DNA of 64,000 nucleotides from Candidatus Enterococcus testudinis (GTDB taxonomy: Bacteria > Bacillota > Bacilli > Lactobacillales > Enterococcaceae). How positions within the stretch are numbered: position 1 is the stretch's first letter; every line of letters begins with the position of its first letter. The position numbers and the translations under genes are program-made. The notes under the pieces were generated by a model, which made no database searches, had not been told where the DNA came from, and saw only the letters and a list, made by a program, of their open reading frames with translations. The stretch is from contig NZ_NGKU01000001.1 in assembly GCF_002140915.1 (NCBI RefSeq), forward strand, positions 2,675,166-2,739,165, in the 5' to 3' direction. Below are positions 16,152 to 24,743 of this stretch, in pieces.

Positions 16152-17007
16152 ATCACTGATTGACCAAGCAAGAGATTATGCGATAAACGCTTTGCACTAT
16201 GAAGTCGTTCTTTTACCTAAACCTGGGTTAGTTGATCCACAATCGAATGGTGCCCATACAGATATGAACGTGTATACCTTTATTAACAGTATTACCAGTC
16301 TTTCACCTTTCTTTACCCAATATATCCAAACCGGATTTTATCATCAGCAATCATTCGATACATTATTTGAACCATTAAGAAAGATCGGAAAGCAGGCCGA
16401 AGATGCGATGTTGACTGCCACAAAAGGAATCAATACCCATAAAGGCGCAAATTTTTCTTTTGCGATTTTATTAGGGGCAACAGGTTTGTTCTATCAGGAA
16501 AACTGCCCTTCCACTTGGACAGCGGCAAACAGCGATGATGTATTGTCCATCGCTGCAAAGATATGCCGCCATTTAATAGAACATGATTTAGAACAATTGG
16601 ATAAAGAAGAAGACCTATCATATGGCGAAAAGAATTATCTCACCTATGGTCTAACAGGGATTCGCGGAGAAGCAGTGGCCGGTTATCCTACTTTGAGTAA
16701 ATTGCTGGACTATGTAAGACAATTACCAGATGAAGGCGAAGTGAAATTGTTGCGCAGCCTTGTATACTTGATGAGTGAAACAGAAGATAGCAATTTGGTC
16801 CATCGCGGCGGCTATGAAGCGATGAAAAACGTTCAAAAGGACATGAAAAAAATACATGAAGCAAACTTGTCAAAAACAGCTTTGCTTCATGCATTAACGG
16901 AATATGATCAAATCATGATTAAACATCATCTAAGTCCCGGCGGATCTGCGGATTTGTTGTCCTTGGCTATTTACTTTTTGCAATTAGAAGGCCTATCCTT
17001 CTGGTAA
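16144..17007 (+). CDS. citG: Triphosphoribosyl-dephospho-CoA synthase
   Basis: CitG makes the prosthetic-group precursor of citrate lyase from dephospho-CoA and ATP. About 287 residues from a TTG start at 16144, which has GGAG nine bases upstream; an ATG at 16123 in the same frame lies within citO and lacks a ribosome site. Family motifs are LLPKPGLVDPQSNGAHTDM near the N-terminus, GINTHKGANFSFA, GIRGEAVAGYP and the C-terminal SPGGSADLLSLA. Its 3' end overlaps the convergent regulator gene by 15 bases, so the two transcripts would be complementary there. Confidence 0.93.
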   Translation: MTKSLIDQARDYAINALHYEVVLLPKPGLVDPQSNGAHTDMNVYTFINSITSLSPFFTQYIQTGFYHQQSFDTLFEPLRKIGKQAEDAMLTATKGINTHKGANFSFAILLGATGLFYQENCPSTWTAANSDDVLSIAAKICRHLIEHDLEQLDKEEDLSYGEKNYLTYGLTGIRGEAVAGYPTLSKLLDYVRQLPDEGEVKLLRSLVYLMSETEDSNLVHRGGYEAMKNVQKDMKKIHEANLSKTALLHALTEYDQIMIKHHLSPGGSADLLSLAIYFLQLEGLSFW

Positions 17008-17700
17008 AAAGGTATAACCGATTCCCCAAACAGTTTTTAAATAGCGCGCCTGTTTCGGATCATCTTCTATTTTACTGCGCAGATGATTGATAAACACCAT
17101 CACTGTATTTGCATCAAATTCACCATCGTTCCAGACGCTGCTATAAATTTGTTCTTTTGAAAACACCTGATCTGGAAACTCCATAAAGAATCGAATCAGT
17201 TGGATCTCTTTTGACGAAAACTTGATTTGCTGGTCATTTTTAAAGAACTGATAGCGTTTTTGATCAAATCTAAAAATCCCATTACAGATATCCGTATCAG
17301 GTTGATCGATGCTGTTCTCTCGATAGACTTTGATTCTATCCAGAATCGAAACAATTTGCGCTTTTAAAATAGCTGGAGAAAATGGTTTCGTGATAAAACT
17401 ATCTGCACCAAGTTCGTAGCCATTGATGATATCTTTTTCTTCTTTTTTTCCACTTAAAAAAACAATAGGAACAGTTGGTTCTTCTTCCCGAATCAATTGT
17501 GCTAAATGATAACCGTCGTTTTCATGCTCTAAACTAATATCTAACAAAAATAAATCAAATGTCACCCGTGATTTAATCGCGATCGTTTTATCAACAGAAT
17601 CAGTCTGGTAAATCAAAATTCCTGTTGATTGTAATGACTTCCATATCAATCGTCTGATTGCCGGATCGTCATCAACAATTAAAATTTTTTCATTTCGCAA
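16993..17700 (-). CDS. OmpR-family response regulator
   Basis: A 235-residue regulator: receiver domain with DDD at 10-12, phospho-acceptor Asp54 in LFLLDISL and Lys in FITKPFSP. A winged-helix output domain starts at about residue 135 (SSKEIQLIRFFME, NTVMVFINHLRSKI). It is read leftward, away from the sensor kinase at 17754 with a 53-base shared promoter region, an unusual divergent arrangement for a two-component pair. The tail overlaps citG. It could control the neighbouring AbrB-family gene or the citrate genes; position is the only evidence. Confidence 0.88.
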   Translation of the reverse strand: MRNEKILIVDDDPAIRRLIWKSLQSTGILIYQTDSVDKTIAIKSRVTFDLFLLDISLEHENDGYHLAQLIREEEPTVPIVFLSGKKEEKDIINGYELGADSFITKPFSPAILKAQIVSILDRIKVYRENSIDQPDTDICNGIFRFDQKRYQFFKNDQQIKFSSKEIQLIRFFMEFPDQVFSKEQIYSSVWNDGEFDANTVMVFINHLRSKIEDDPKQARYLKTVWGIGYTFLPEG

Positions 17701-17753
17701 AACAAACTCCTCCTATTTCATTATAATTATAGTCAACAAGGAAGGGATTTACA

Positions 17754-19541
17754 ATGAAACCACCATCAAAATTCTGGCTTTACGCCATTGTATGTTTCAC
17801 ATTTTGCCTTACCATTGCTGGCGTTATCTTCACCTATACGAGTTACCATAAAGCGCAGGATCAAGCCATTACCATGGGAAAAAAACAATTGCGCATGATT
17901 AATCAATCTGCGATCAAGTTGATTAGTCATAGTATTGAGGCTTATCAATCCGCATTATCAATGTATGTCGATGATTATATAGAAGATACAAATTCTTTGA
18001 CTTTAAAACCAGCTGTTCTCCTACCTAGTTTAACAAATAATAAAAGTGCAGCAGTCGGACTGTATTTGATCGATCAAGAACAACATATTCTGTCACAGGT
18101 ATTTTTCCAAGATGATACCCAATCAGAACAAACTGCTTTGACCAAAAAAATCATTGATGATATTGCTTCCAATAATGTCTTTGCAGATCAAGATATTCAA
18201 AACGGTTCTGTGTTTTTTGCAGGCCAAGAATCTTATTTGAACTTATACAGTACTTTTATATTTGATGACACTCCCTTGACTTTGGCCATGCCAATTCAAC
18301 TGCAAACCTTATACCGAGAAGATTTCGCAAATGATTCTGGTTTATCTGGTTACACAATGGTCAAAGACCAAGCAATGGAGATCGTGATGCATCCATCAGA
18401 TGAACAGATTGGCTTATCGATCGTGGATGATCGATATGATAAATTTCCAAACCTTGATTTTACAGATCTGCGACGATTAGAAAATGATCAGCGACAACAT
18501 GAAAAAGGAACTGCCATGTACTACTCTTACTGGTGGAATCAAGATGTTCCGCAAAAAGTATTAAAATTGTCCGCCTACGAGTGGTTCTCCGTTGGCAATA
18601 CCCGCCTTATTGTTGCCAGCAATTCTGATTATTACGAGCGAAACGGACTTTTGCTACAAGATAGCTTGATCTTGATTGGACTATTGGTATTCCTGCTGAT
18701 CATTATTGTTCTACTCACCTTCTTTATTAGAAACTATATCAAAAGGAATCGTATTTTTATTGAATATAAAGAATTACAATCGAGACAACAACTGTTGAAA
18801 GAAAAACACGAGATTGAAAAGGCGATGATACAAGAATCAAAACTTGAAACGATTGGTGTACTGACAACAACAATCGTTCACGACATGAACAACTTTCTCA
18901 CGCCTATGATTGGCCATCTACAGTTACTGATTGATGAACATAAAGACGACCCTGCTCTTGTCGACGACTTGCATGAAGTGTATCATGCAGCAGAAAAAGG
19001 CAAAGAGCTTTCTACAAATGTGTTACGCTTTTCTAAAATAGATTCGCACCAAAAAACAAAAACGTCCATTACTGAGACGCTTCAAGAAGCTGTCACAACC
19101 ATTCGACGTCTGTTGCCGAAAAGGATCTCCATTGACCTAGACCTAAGAGAAGTCGGCTATGGTCTATTCGATGCGGTTGACTTGCAAGTGATTATTTATA
19201 ATTTATTGATGAATGTCTATCAAGCGAATGCAAACTGCGTAATCAGACTCAGTCATTATACTTATTTGGTCAATTTTCAGTTTTCTGATATTCCCCATTC
19301 GATGAAAAATAAAAGAATTGCTTTGATAGAAATCGCCGATAATGGACCAGGGATTCCAGAAGCAATGCAAAAAAAGATTTTCACTCGATTTTTCACAACG
19401 AAATCAGCATCCGGCGGTACTGGTTTGGGCCTATTCACAGTCGCATCAATCGTTAAAAAGAATGATTGGCTCATTGAGCTTAGAAGCGATAGCAAAGGCA
19501 CCACTTTTTACCTAGGCATCCCAATCGATTCGGACGAATAG
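17754..19541 (+). CDS. Membrane sensor histidine kinase with large extracellular domain
   Basis: A 595-residue kinase. There is a membrane segment at about 8-28 and an extracellular sensory region of about 270 residues that looks like a Cache-type ligand domain, with a second segment at about 303-326. A coiled linker follows, then a HisKA-like box with His376 in TIVHDMNNFLTPMIGH. The HATPase domain has NLLMNVYQAN, IADNGPGIP and GGTGLGLFTV. The H-box VHDMNN and this overall layout resemble kinases that sense small organic acids, but the ligand is unknown. It is divergent from its likely partner regulator and followed by an AbrB-family membrane protein. Confidence 0.88.
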   Translation: MKPPSKFWLYAIVCFTFCLTIAGVIFTYTSYHKAQDQAITMGKKQLRMINQSAIKLISHSIEAYQSALSMYVDDYIEDTNSLTLKPAVLLPSLTNNKSAAVGLYLIDQEQHILSQVFFQDDTQSEQTALTKKIIDDIASNNVFADQDIQNGSVFFAGQESYLNLYSTFIFDDTPLTLAMPIQLQTLYREDFANDSGLSGYTMVKDQAMEIVMHPSDEQIGLSIVDDRYDKFPNLDFTDLRRLENDQRQHEKGTAMYYSYWWNQDVPQKVLKLSAYEWFSVGNTRLIVASNSDYYERNGLLLQDSLILIGLLVFLLIIIVLLTFFIRNYIKRNRIFIEYKELQSRQQLLKEKHEIEKAMIQESKLETIGVLTTTIVHDMNNFLTPMIGHLQLLIDEHKDDPALVDDLHEVYHAAEKGKELSTNVLRFSKIDSHQKTKTSITETLQEAVTTIRRLLPKRISIDLDLREVGYGLFDAVDLQVIIYNLLMNVYQANANCVIRLSHYTYLVNFQFSDIPHSMKNKRIALIEIADNGPGIPEAMQKKIFTRFFTTKSASGGTGLGLFTVASIVKKNDWLIELRSDSKGTTFYLGIPIDSDE

Positions 19542-19669
19542 CCGCTGTACTCAGCCCTTACTTTGATTATACCTAACTATGTATGAGAGAAAGTCAAAAG
19601 AACAGAAAAAGAACAATGATCATTACCAAGTTTTTGCTATATGTACAAAAATAAAAAAGGAGGCCCTTT

Positions 19670-20746
19670 GTGATCATCAATATTGCTTTTACCCTTTTTA
19701 TCGCCTTTATCGGCGGATCACTATTTAAAAAAATGAAAATACCTGCGGCATACATGACTGGTGGCATGATCGCCGTAGCCGCACTGTCGATTTTAACCAA
19801 TCAAATGACCATGCCCCGTTCGATGAAGTTTTTTGCCCAAGTCATTAGCGGCGCCTATATCGGTCAGCAAAGCTCGAGAAACACTTTTCTGCAATTAAAA
19901 AATCTAGTGTTACCCATTGTTTTATTGATGTCCCTCTTTACCATTAACTGCTTTGCCCTAGGTGCTGTTTTTGTTCATTTTTTTGATATGGACTGGACAA
20001 CTGCGTTGTTGTCTTGCTTACCAGGTGGGATTATGGATATCTCCTTGATCAGTATTGATATGGGCGCAAATGCAGAAATTGTCGCTACCATGCAGTTGGC
20101 CCGCCTCGTGGGGATGCTGATTATTTTGCCGCAATGGTCAAAATTGATTTTGAACACTGTATCTAAGATCACATCGCACAAAAAAGGAGCCCATATCCAC
20201 AGATCAGAAATCACTTCTTCTACAAAAACTATTCTCCCTACACAGCAAGTTCAAAGTGATTTAGCCATTTTGATCATTGCCTTTATCGGCGGTTATATCG
20301 GTTTGATCCTTGGTATTCCGGTGGGGGCTTTGGTCTTGGCATTGATTTTTTCCTTTGTCTATAAGCTGAGAGTCAATCCAGCTTCCCTTTCACCATACAT
20401 TCGGTATGGTGCACAAGTTTTAGCAGCTTCTATTATCGGCAGCAATTTTACGATGCATAGCCTGATTCAGATGAAGGCTCTTGTTTTGCCAATCATTATA
20501 CTATTTGTCGGTTTTTTACTGATCAACATTATTTTTACATTGGTCATCAGTCGATTGGGCTTGTTGGACGTACAATCCGCTATATTTGCTTCCTCTCCTG
20601 CAGGCGCCACAGATATATCTTTAATTGCAGCTGATTTAGGCGGCGACCTGACGTCAATCGCCAGTATCCAAATCACCCGGACCTTGTTTGCGATCGTCGT
20701 ACTGCCTCAGTTGATCAATCTGTTCGTTCAGTTTGTTGTGGGTTGA
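19670..20746 (+). CDS. AbrB-family (PF05145-type) integral membrane protein
   Basis: A 358-residue membrane protein from a GTG at 19670 behind AAGGAGG. It has two homologous halves, each with a G-rich repeat (AFIGGSLFKKMKIPAAYMTGG near the start, AFIGGYIGLILGIPVGALVL from about residue 205). SCLPGGIMDISLISIDMGAN and ASSPAGATDISLIAADLGGD are matching elements of the two halves. This is the membrane family sometimes named AbrB or ammonia monooxygenase-like; it is not the DNA-binding AbrB. Its transport role is not well settled. Being next to a two-component system suggests ligand-induced expression, possibly for organic-acid transport (inference). Confidence 0.8.
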   Translation: MIINIAFTLFIAFIGGSLFKKMKIPAAYMTGGMIAVAALSILTNQMTMPRSMKFFAQVISGAYIGQQSSRNTFLQLKNLVLPIVLLMSLFTINCFALGAVFVHFFDMDWTTALLSCLPGGIMDISLISIDMGANAEIVATMQLARLVGMLIILPQWSKLILNTVSKITSHKKGAHIHRSEITSSTKTILPTQQVQSDLAILIIAFIGGYIGLILGIPVGALVLALIFSFVYKLRVNPASLSPYIRYGAQVLAASIIGSNFTMHSLIQMKALVLPIIILFVGFLLINIIFTLVISRLGLLDVQSAIFASSPAGATDISLIAADLGGDLTSIASIQITRTLFAIVVLPQLINLFVQFVVG

Positions 20747-20870
20747 TTGAAGAACTTAAATCACTGCTCAATTATTACCCTTCTAATTGTTTTTGATGTG
20801 TGAATTTATCACCATTATGAAATTTCATTAGTAGGGTATCTTAGTGTAACGTTCAAAAGTCATGGAATGA

Positions 20871-20926
20871 ACAAAAAAGCGACTTCCCTCGAAAGGAAAG
20901 TCGCTAAACATTGATATATCAATGTT
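20871..20926. repeat. Direct repeat copy A flanking the AbiE module
   Basis: These 56 bases match 23022-23077 at 54 positions, with the first 46 identical. Copy A lies after the toxin gene; copy B is the native terminator region of rpmE2. The pair marks the ends of a segment of 2,151 bases holding only the AbiE genes and their promoter. Confidence 0.9.
20873..20905 (-). terminator. Terminator after abiEii (duplicate of rpmE2 terminator)
   Basis: Minus strand: stem AGCGACTTTCC with GGGAAGTCGCT around TTTCGA, then six T. It ends the leftward abiE transcript about 35 bases past the stop codon at 20940. The hairpin is identical to the one after rpmE2. Confidence 0.9.
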
Positions 20927-20939
20927 ATTGGCAAATTGA

Positions 20940-21839
20940 CTAAAAAAAATCTACATCATTTTTGACTCTATATACGCTTTGTAATGCCTCTAGATAATCT
21001 TTGAATTGACTAACAATATTCTTCAATTTCAGATGTTTTGCATATCCTCTATCTTTAATATAATTCTTCCAAAAAATTTCATTCATTTCTTCACTTGATA
21101 TTATTTCATCAACAGTAAAGAACCAATCCTCAAATAATTCTTCGTCAATAGTCAGTTCTTTATGGCGAACCATCCATGTGTTCAGAAAAGCCTCATAAAA
21201 TTTAGTGATATTTGGTTTATTTTGAGAATTTAAAATCAAATGTATATCATAAAAATCTTTCATCCTAGAATTTTTTGTTCCTAGGTTCAGTATTATTTCT
21301 GTTTTTTCAGCAAGAATCGTCTCAATCGGATATGCATATAATGTGATGACTTTATGATCGTCTTTATTCTCATTGAAAAGTAGCGGTATATCTATCATTT
21401 CTGCTTGAGGAGTGATCGCATCACCTACACCCAAATCCAAGTCAAAATGAACAATTGATTTTTCTTCTAAGAATGTCATTTTAAATTTAGCTCGGAAACC
21501 ATCATACACGCGTTCTTGTTGTGAATCAAATAGATTAATTAATTCAAATTGTACGCCATCATCCAACTCAATACTAATAACTGTTTCAAGTATTTTAGTA
21601 ATATTCTTTCTATCTACAGATATTCCTTTTATCAGTGTATCTAAATCTTTTGTCGTTCTTTGCTCTACTTTATATATTGTTCCCAGTAAAAAGCCCCCCT
21701 TGATGATAAAATTGGCTTTATACTCACTTTCTTGCAACCTTGATAAAAATCTTTCAGTCGCGTATCTTATCCTATATTCTTCAAAACTAATTTCTGGGTT
21801 CTTAGATTTTATTAGATCTTTCAGTCTATTTGGCTTCAC
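20940..21839 (-). CDS. abiEii: AbiEii-type nucleotidyltransferase toxin
   Basis: A 299-residue protein of the AbiEii family, the toxin of type IV abortive-infection toxin-antitoxin systems. The nucleotidyltransferase signature is seen at about residues 47-70: IIKGGFLLGTIY followed by TTKDLDTLI, with the paired Asp residues. Further family blocks are VHFDLDLGVGD and the conserved YPIETILAEKTEI plus SRMKDFYDIHLI. Such toxins are thought to transfer nucleotides to tRNA or similar targets and stop growth after phage infection. It follows the antitoxin gene by 17 bases. The region is visibly more AT-rich than its neighbours, which fits transfer. Confidence 0.88.
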   Translation of the reverse strand: MKPNRLKDLIKSKNPEISFEEYRIRYATERFLSRLQESEYKANFIIKGGFLLGTIYKVEQRTTKDLDTLIKGISVDRKNITKILETVISIELDDGVQFELINLFDSQQERVYDGFRAKFKMTFLEEKSIVHFDLDLGVGDAITPQAEMIDIPLLFNENKDDHKVITLYAYPIETILAEKTEIILNLGTKNSRMKDFYDIHLILNSQNKPNITKFYEAFLNTWMVRHKELTIDEELFEDWFFTVDEIISSEEMNEIFWKNYIKDRGYAKHLKLKNIVSQFKDYLEALQSVYRVKNDVDFF

Positions 21840-21856
21840 AATTCAACATGCCCTTC

Positions 21857-22723
21857 TTAAAATAATTGTAACTCCCACAAGTACTTGTCCAACACTTCTA
21901 ATACACCTTGCTGATGTGCTATTCTTCTTAATCGATTGCTACCCTGAGGATATAAATCATGATATTTTTTCAGTGCTTCATACTTCACTTCTTCTTCTGT
22001 ATTAGCGTTTGGTGTGAATATGTCTGCTATAGTTCTTTCTGCAGAGGTCATTCGAATAGGATTGTTATGCCTTGTTTTTGTAGTAACAATTTGAGTGCCT
22101 CCTATTGGGGCATTTCTTGTTAAGAATATAGGATCATTTTCATAATAATTAAGAACAAGAGATTTAGTATGATTGTATAATTCACCATAAATATCAATAT
22201 ATCTATTGGAAATTTTTTCTAATTGAGAAAATTTATAATCCTTTGGCATACTCATAATGGTTCTTCGCGGAATGACATCAGTCAAATCGAGCATATATAA
22301 GGCCGACTCATGTGAAATAACCGCTCTAGAATAGTGGGATTGAAACAAGAATGGTGCATCTATGCTTTTGTGAGGGAAAATATACGCTCCACTTGAAACT
22401 TCTTGCAAGTTATACTTATCAATAAATTTATCTAAATAATAATTACTAATACCTGACTTATTCATCAATTTTTTCACTATGTTTCCACTATACTTTGCAG
22501 CTTGTACAAGAAATAGAAATTCCTTTGATTTTATATCTGGCAACCTAGAATCTAGTAAATAGTCCTTTAGTGTATTTGTATAAAAAGGTTCCTTCAAAAA
22601 ATGAATAACCTGTGTTAATTGTTCTAAATCAAGAATATCGACCATTTCATTAATCATATTCTTTTTATCTTCTATACTTTTACCACTTTCACTCTCTAAA
22701 AAATCATCTAATTCAGAATACAT
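21857..22723 (-). CDS. abiEi: AbiEi-type antitoxin / autorepressor
   Basis: A 288-residue protein with the AbiEi core: a winged-helix part around residues 85-125 (SGISNYYLDKFIDKYNLQEV), then ISHESALYMLDLTDVIPRRT, and a C-terminal domain with MTSAERTIADIF. The extra N-terminal 80 residues are acidic and helical. Length is close to that of lactococcal AbiEi. AbiEi counters the toxin and represses its own promoter; an inverted repeat fitting such a site lies upstream at 22777-22820. The start is an ATG at 22723 preceded by AAGGGGG. Confidence 0.85.
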   Translation of the reverse strand: MYSELDDFLESESGKSIEDKKNMINEMVDILDLEQLTQVIHFLKEPFYTNTLKDYLLDSRLPDIKSKEFLFLVQAAKYSGNIVKKLMNKSGISNYYLDKFIDKYNLQEVSSGAYIFPHKSIDAPFLFQSHYSRAVISHESALYMLDLTDVIPRRTIMSMPKDYKFSQLEKISNRYIDIYGELYNHTKSLVLNYYENDPIFLTRNAPIGGTQIVTTKTRHNNPIRMTSAERTIADIFTPNANTEEEVKYEALKKYHDLYPQGSNRLRRIAHQQGVLEVLDKYLWELQLF

Positions 22724-22776
22724 TTTCTAACCCCCTTACAGTAATTATTTTACCATTTAACTGCTTATTAAAAAAC

Positions 22777-22820
22777 AAAAACCGGTTATTAATTAAAATA
22801 AAAATAAATTCACCGGTTTT
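22777..22820. promoter_or_regulatory. Inverted repeat, likely AbiEi operator
   Basis: AAAACCGGT at 22777-22785 is mirrored by ACCGGTTTT at 22812-22820, with AATT next to each arm. It lies about 55-95 bases before the abiEi start, where the promoter should be. AbiEi antitoxins are known to bind inverted repeats in their own promoter, so this is the natural candidate site. Confidence 0.55.
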
Positions 22821-23021
22821 ATTTCATCTTTTAACTACCTATAAACAGAAAACGATCAGTTAAATATATAAATGAAAACTGGATAAACACTGAGTGTCAT
22901 TGCATTACAAATTGTGGACAGGTATACCCATTTATGTAGAAATCACTATAAAAATACCGCATTACCGCTCCTAGCTTTCTTCATACGCATTGTATGAAAA
23001 AGTTCAAAAATATAGTCAAAT

Positions 23022-23077
23022 ACAAAAAAGCGACTTCCCTCGAAAGGAAAGTCGCTAAACATTGATAGATCAATATT
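23022..23077. repeat. Direct repeat copy B (native rpmE2 3' region)
   Basis: Partner of the copy at 20871-20926, 54 of 56 bases the same. It lies directly after the rpmE2 stop at 23082 and contains that gene's terminator. Confidence 0.9.
23024..23056 (-). terminator. rpmE2 terminator
   Basis: Minus strand stem AGCGACTTTCC / GGGAAGTCGCT with loop TTTCGA and six T, about 25 bases after the rpmE2 stop. Confidence 0.9.
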
Positions 23078-23081
23078 TTTA

Positions 23082-23345
23082 TTATTCCGCAGCGTTTGCG
23101 TCTTTGAGACCGTATTTTTTGTTGAAACGGTCCACACGTCCGTCTGCTTGTGTGAATTTTTGACGTCCAGTGTAGAATGGATGTGAATCAGAAGTTACTT
23201 CGACACGGATCAATGGATACGTGTTGCCGTCTTCCCACTCAACTGTTTCTTGAGAATTCTTTGTAGAACCTGATAAGAATTTGAAACCAGTAGTTGAGTC
23301 CATGAATACAACTGGATGATAATCTGGATGGATATCTTGTTTCAT
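23082..23345 (-). CDS. rpmE2: 50S ribosomal protein L31 type B
   Basis: An 87-residue ribosomal protein starting [20 protein letters not shown]. The family pattern [13 protein letters not shown] and the [10 protein letters not shown] end are clear. It has no CxxC zinc motifs, so it is the zinc-free B paralogue. It follows rho, as often seen in Firmicutes. Its terminator region is duplicated beyond the AbiE genes. Confidence 0.96.
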   Translation of the reverse strand: MKQDIHPDYHPVVFMDSTTGFKFLSGSTKNSQETVEWEDGNTYPLIRVEVTSDSHPFYTGRQKFTQADGRVDRFNKKYGLKDANAAE

Positions 23346-23445
23346 TTCTTCTTCTCTCCTTTGCCCTGGTTCATTTGCTTCACCAGAGTTGATTTTGTCG
23401 AATTTACAACATGACTATCTTACCATGTTTGATTTGCAGATGCAA

Positions 23446-24741
23446 TTATCTTTTTATATTTCTTTTTGGTCGTTTATCACCAAAGTTGACATCATGAAAC
23501 GCGGCAATAAATTCTTGATTGTTCTTGGTTTTACGCAAGAATTGAACGAATTGCTCCGTGAATTCCAATGAGTCTCCGGTCATATTGTTGCGCAGACGCC
23601 ATGTTTCTTCTAATTGTTCAGCGCTCATCAATAGTTCTTCTTTACGGGTACCCGATTTTCTGATATCAATGGCAGGGAAAATACGACGTTCCGCTAGACT
23701 GCGGGATAGCTGTAATTCCATATTGCCTGTACCTTTGAACTCTTCATAGATGACATCGTCCATTCGGCTGCCTGTATCGACTAATGCGGTGGCCAAGATC
23801 GTCAAACTGCCGCCTTCTTCAATATTGCGGGCTGCCCCAAAGAATTTCTTTGGTTTGTATAAAGCAGCCGGATCGATCCCGCCACTCAGCGTACGACCAC
23901 TTGGGGGTACGACTAAGTTGTAGGCTCTTGCCAGACGCGTGATACTGTCCATCAAAATCACAACATCCCGTTTGTCCTCCACTAAACGCATCGCCCGTTC
24001 CAACACAAGTTCTGCAACCCTTGTATGGTTGCTTGGCTGCAAATCAAACGTTGAGGACACAACATCCCCTTTGACACTGCGTTCAAGATCGGTCACTTCT
24101 TCTGGACGTTCATCGATCAACAAGACAATCAATTCAACATCTGGATAATTGTCAGTGATTCCGTTAGCGATTTCCTTCAAAATACTGGTCTTACCGGCTT
24201 TAGGCGGTGCCACGATCAAACCCCGTTGACCAAACCCAACTGGTGAAAACATATCGATCATTCGTGTCGACAAACGACCTGCTGTGGTTTCTAATTTCAG
24301 ATGACGATTCGGGTACAGTGGCGTCAATGCAGGGAAATGTGGCCGTTCTTTGGCTTCTTCAGGATCTTTGCCATTGACAGATTCTACATGCATCAAGCCA
24401 TAATACCGCTCCGACTCTTTCGGTGGCCGAGCTTTACCAGCGACCTTATCTCCGTTCCGCAAACTAAAGCGGCGAATCTGAGAAGAAGAAATATAAATAT
24501 CCTCTGCGCTCGGTCCATAGTTGATGGGCCGCAAAAAGCCATAGCCTTCTTGACCGACAATGTCCAAGACACCTTCCATATAGAAGAAGCCTTGCTTTTC
24601 AGCTTGCGCACGAATGACTGCCAATGACAATTCTTTTTTGTTCATTTGACTGTAATATGGGATTCGGAATTGTTTGGCAAAAGTGTAGATTTCTTTTAAG
24701 GTTTTGTTTTCCAACTCTGCCATTGTTAAGTAATCGCTCAT
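23446..24741 (-). CDS. rho: Transcription termination factor Rho
   Basis: A 431-residue RNA-dependent ATPase that ends transcription. The N-terminal helical domain (about 1-50) is followed by the RNA-binding cold-shock-like domain with [10 protein letters not shown], then the ATPase part with P-loop [14 protein letters not shown], Walker [16 protein letters not shown], the Q-loop and [10 protein letters not shown]-loop region. All are complete. It starts two bases after the murA stop, so the two genes are one transcription unit. Confidence 0.97.
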   Translation of the reverse strand: MSDYLTMAELENKTLKEIYTFAKQFRIPYYSQMNKKELSLAVIRAQAEKQGFFYMEGVLDIVGQEGYGFLRPINYGPSAEDIYISSSQIRRFSLRNGDKVAGKARPPKESERYYGLMHVESVNGKDPEEAKERPHFPALTPLYPNRHLKLETTAGRLSTRMIDMFSPVGFGQRGLIVAPPKAGKTSILKEIANGITDNYPDVELIVLLIDERPEEVTDLERSVKGDVVSSTFDLQPSNHTRVAELVLERAMRLVEDKRDVVILMDSITRLARAYNLVVPPSGRTLSGGIDPAALYKPKKFFGAARNIEEGGSLTILATALVDTGSRMDDVIYEEFKGTGNMELQLSRSLAERRIFPAIDIRKSGTRKEELLMSAEQLEETWRLRNNMTGDSLEFTEQFVQFLRKTKNNQEFIAAFHDVNFGDKRPKRNIKR

Positions 24742-24743
24742 AG

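Larger units (their letters stand above)
22724..23081. other. Promoter region of abiE and 3' flank of rpmE2
   Basis: About 360 bases without a gene. From left to right: the abiE ribosome site, a TAAAAT-type -10 near 22750, the ACCGGT inverted repeat at 22777-22820, then about 200 bases of AT-rich DNA in which I see only a weak 7-bp hairpin (TTCATAC/GTATGAA near 22979-22998). The rpmE2 terminator repeat comes last. No supported small gene. Confidence 0.6.

Noticed and set aside
19670-20746. AbrB transition-state DNA-binding regulator
   Set aside because: The name is shared, but this protein is almost entirely membrane-spanning and two-fold repeated, so it is the membrane AbrB family.
20871-23077. 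Insertion sequence or integrative element
   Set aside because: The repeats are direct and contain the rpmE2 terminator; no transposase or integrase gene lies between them, and no terminal inverted repeats were seen.
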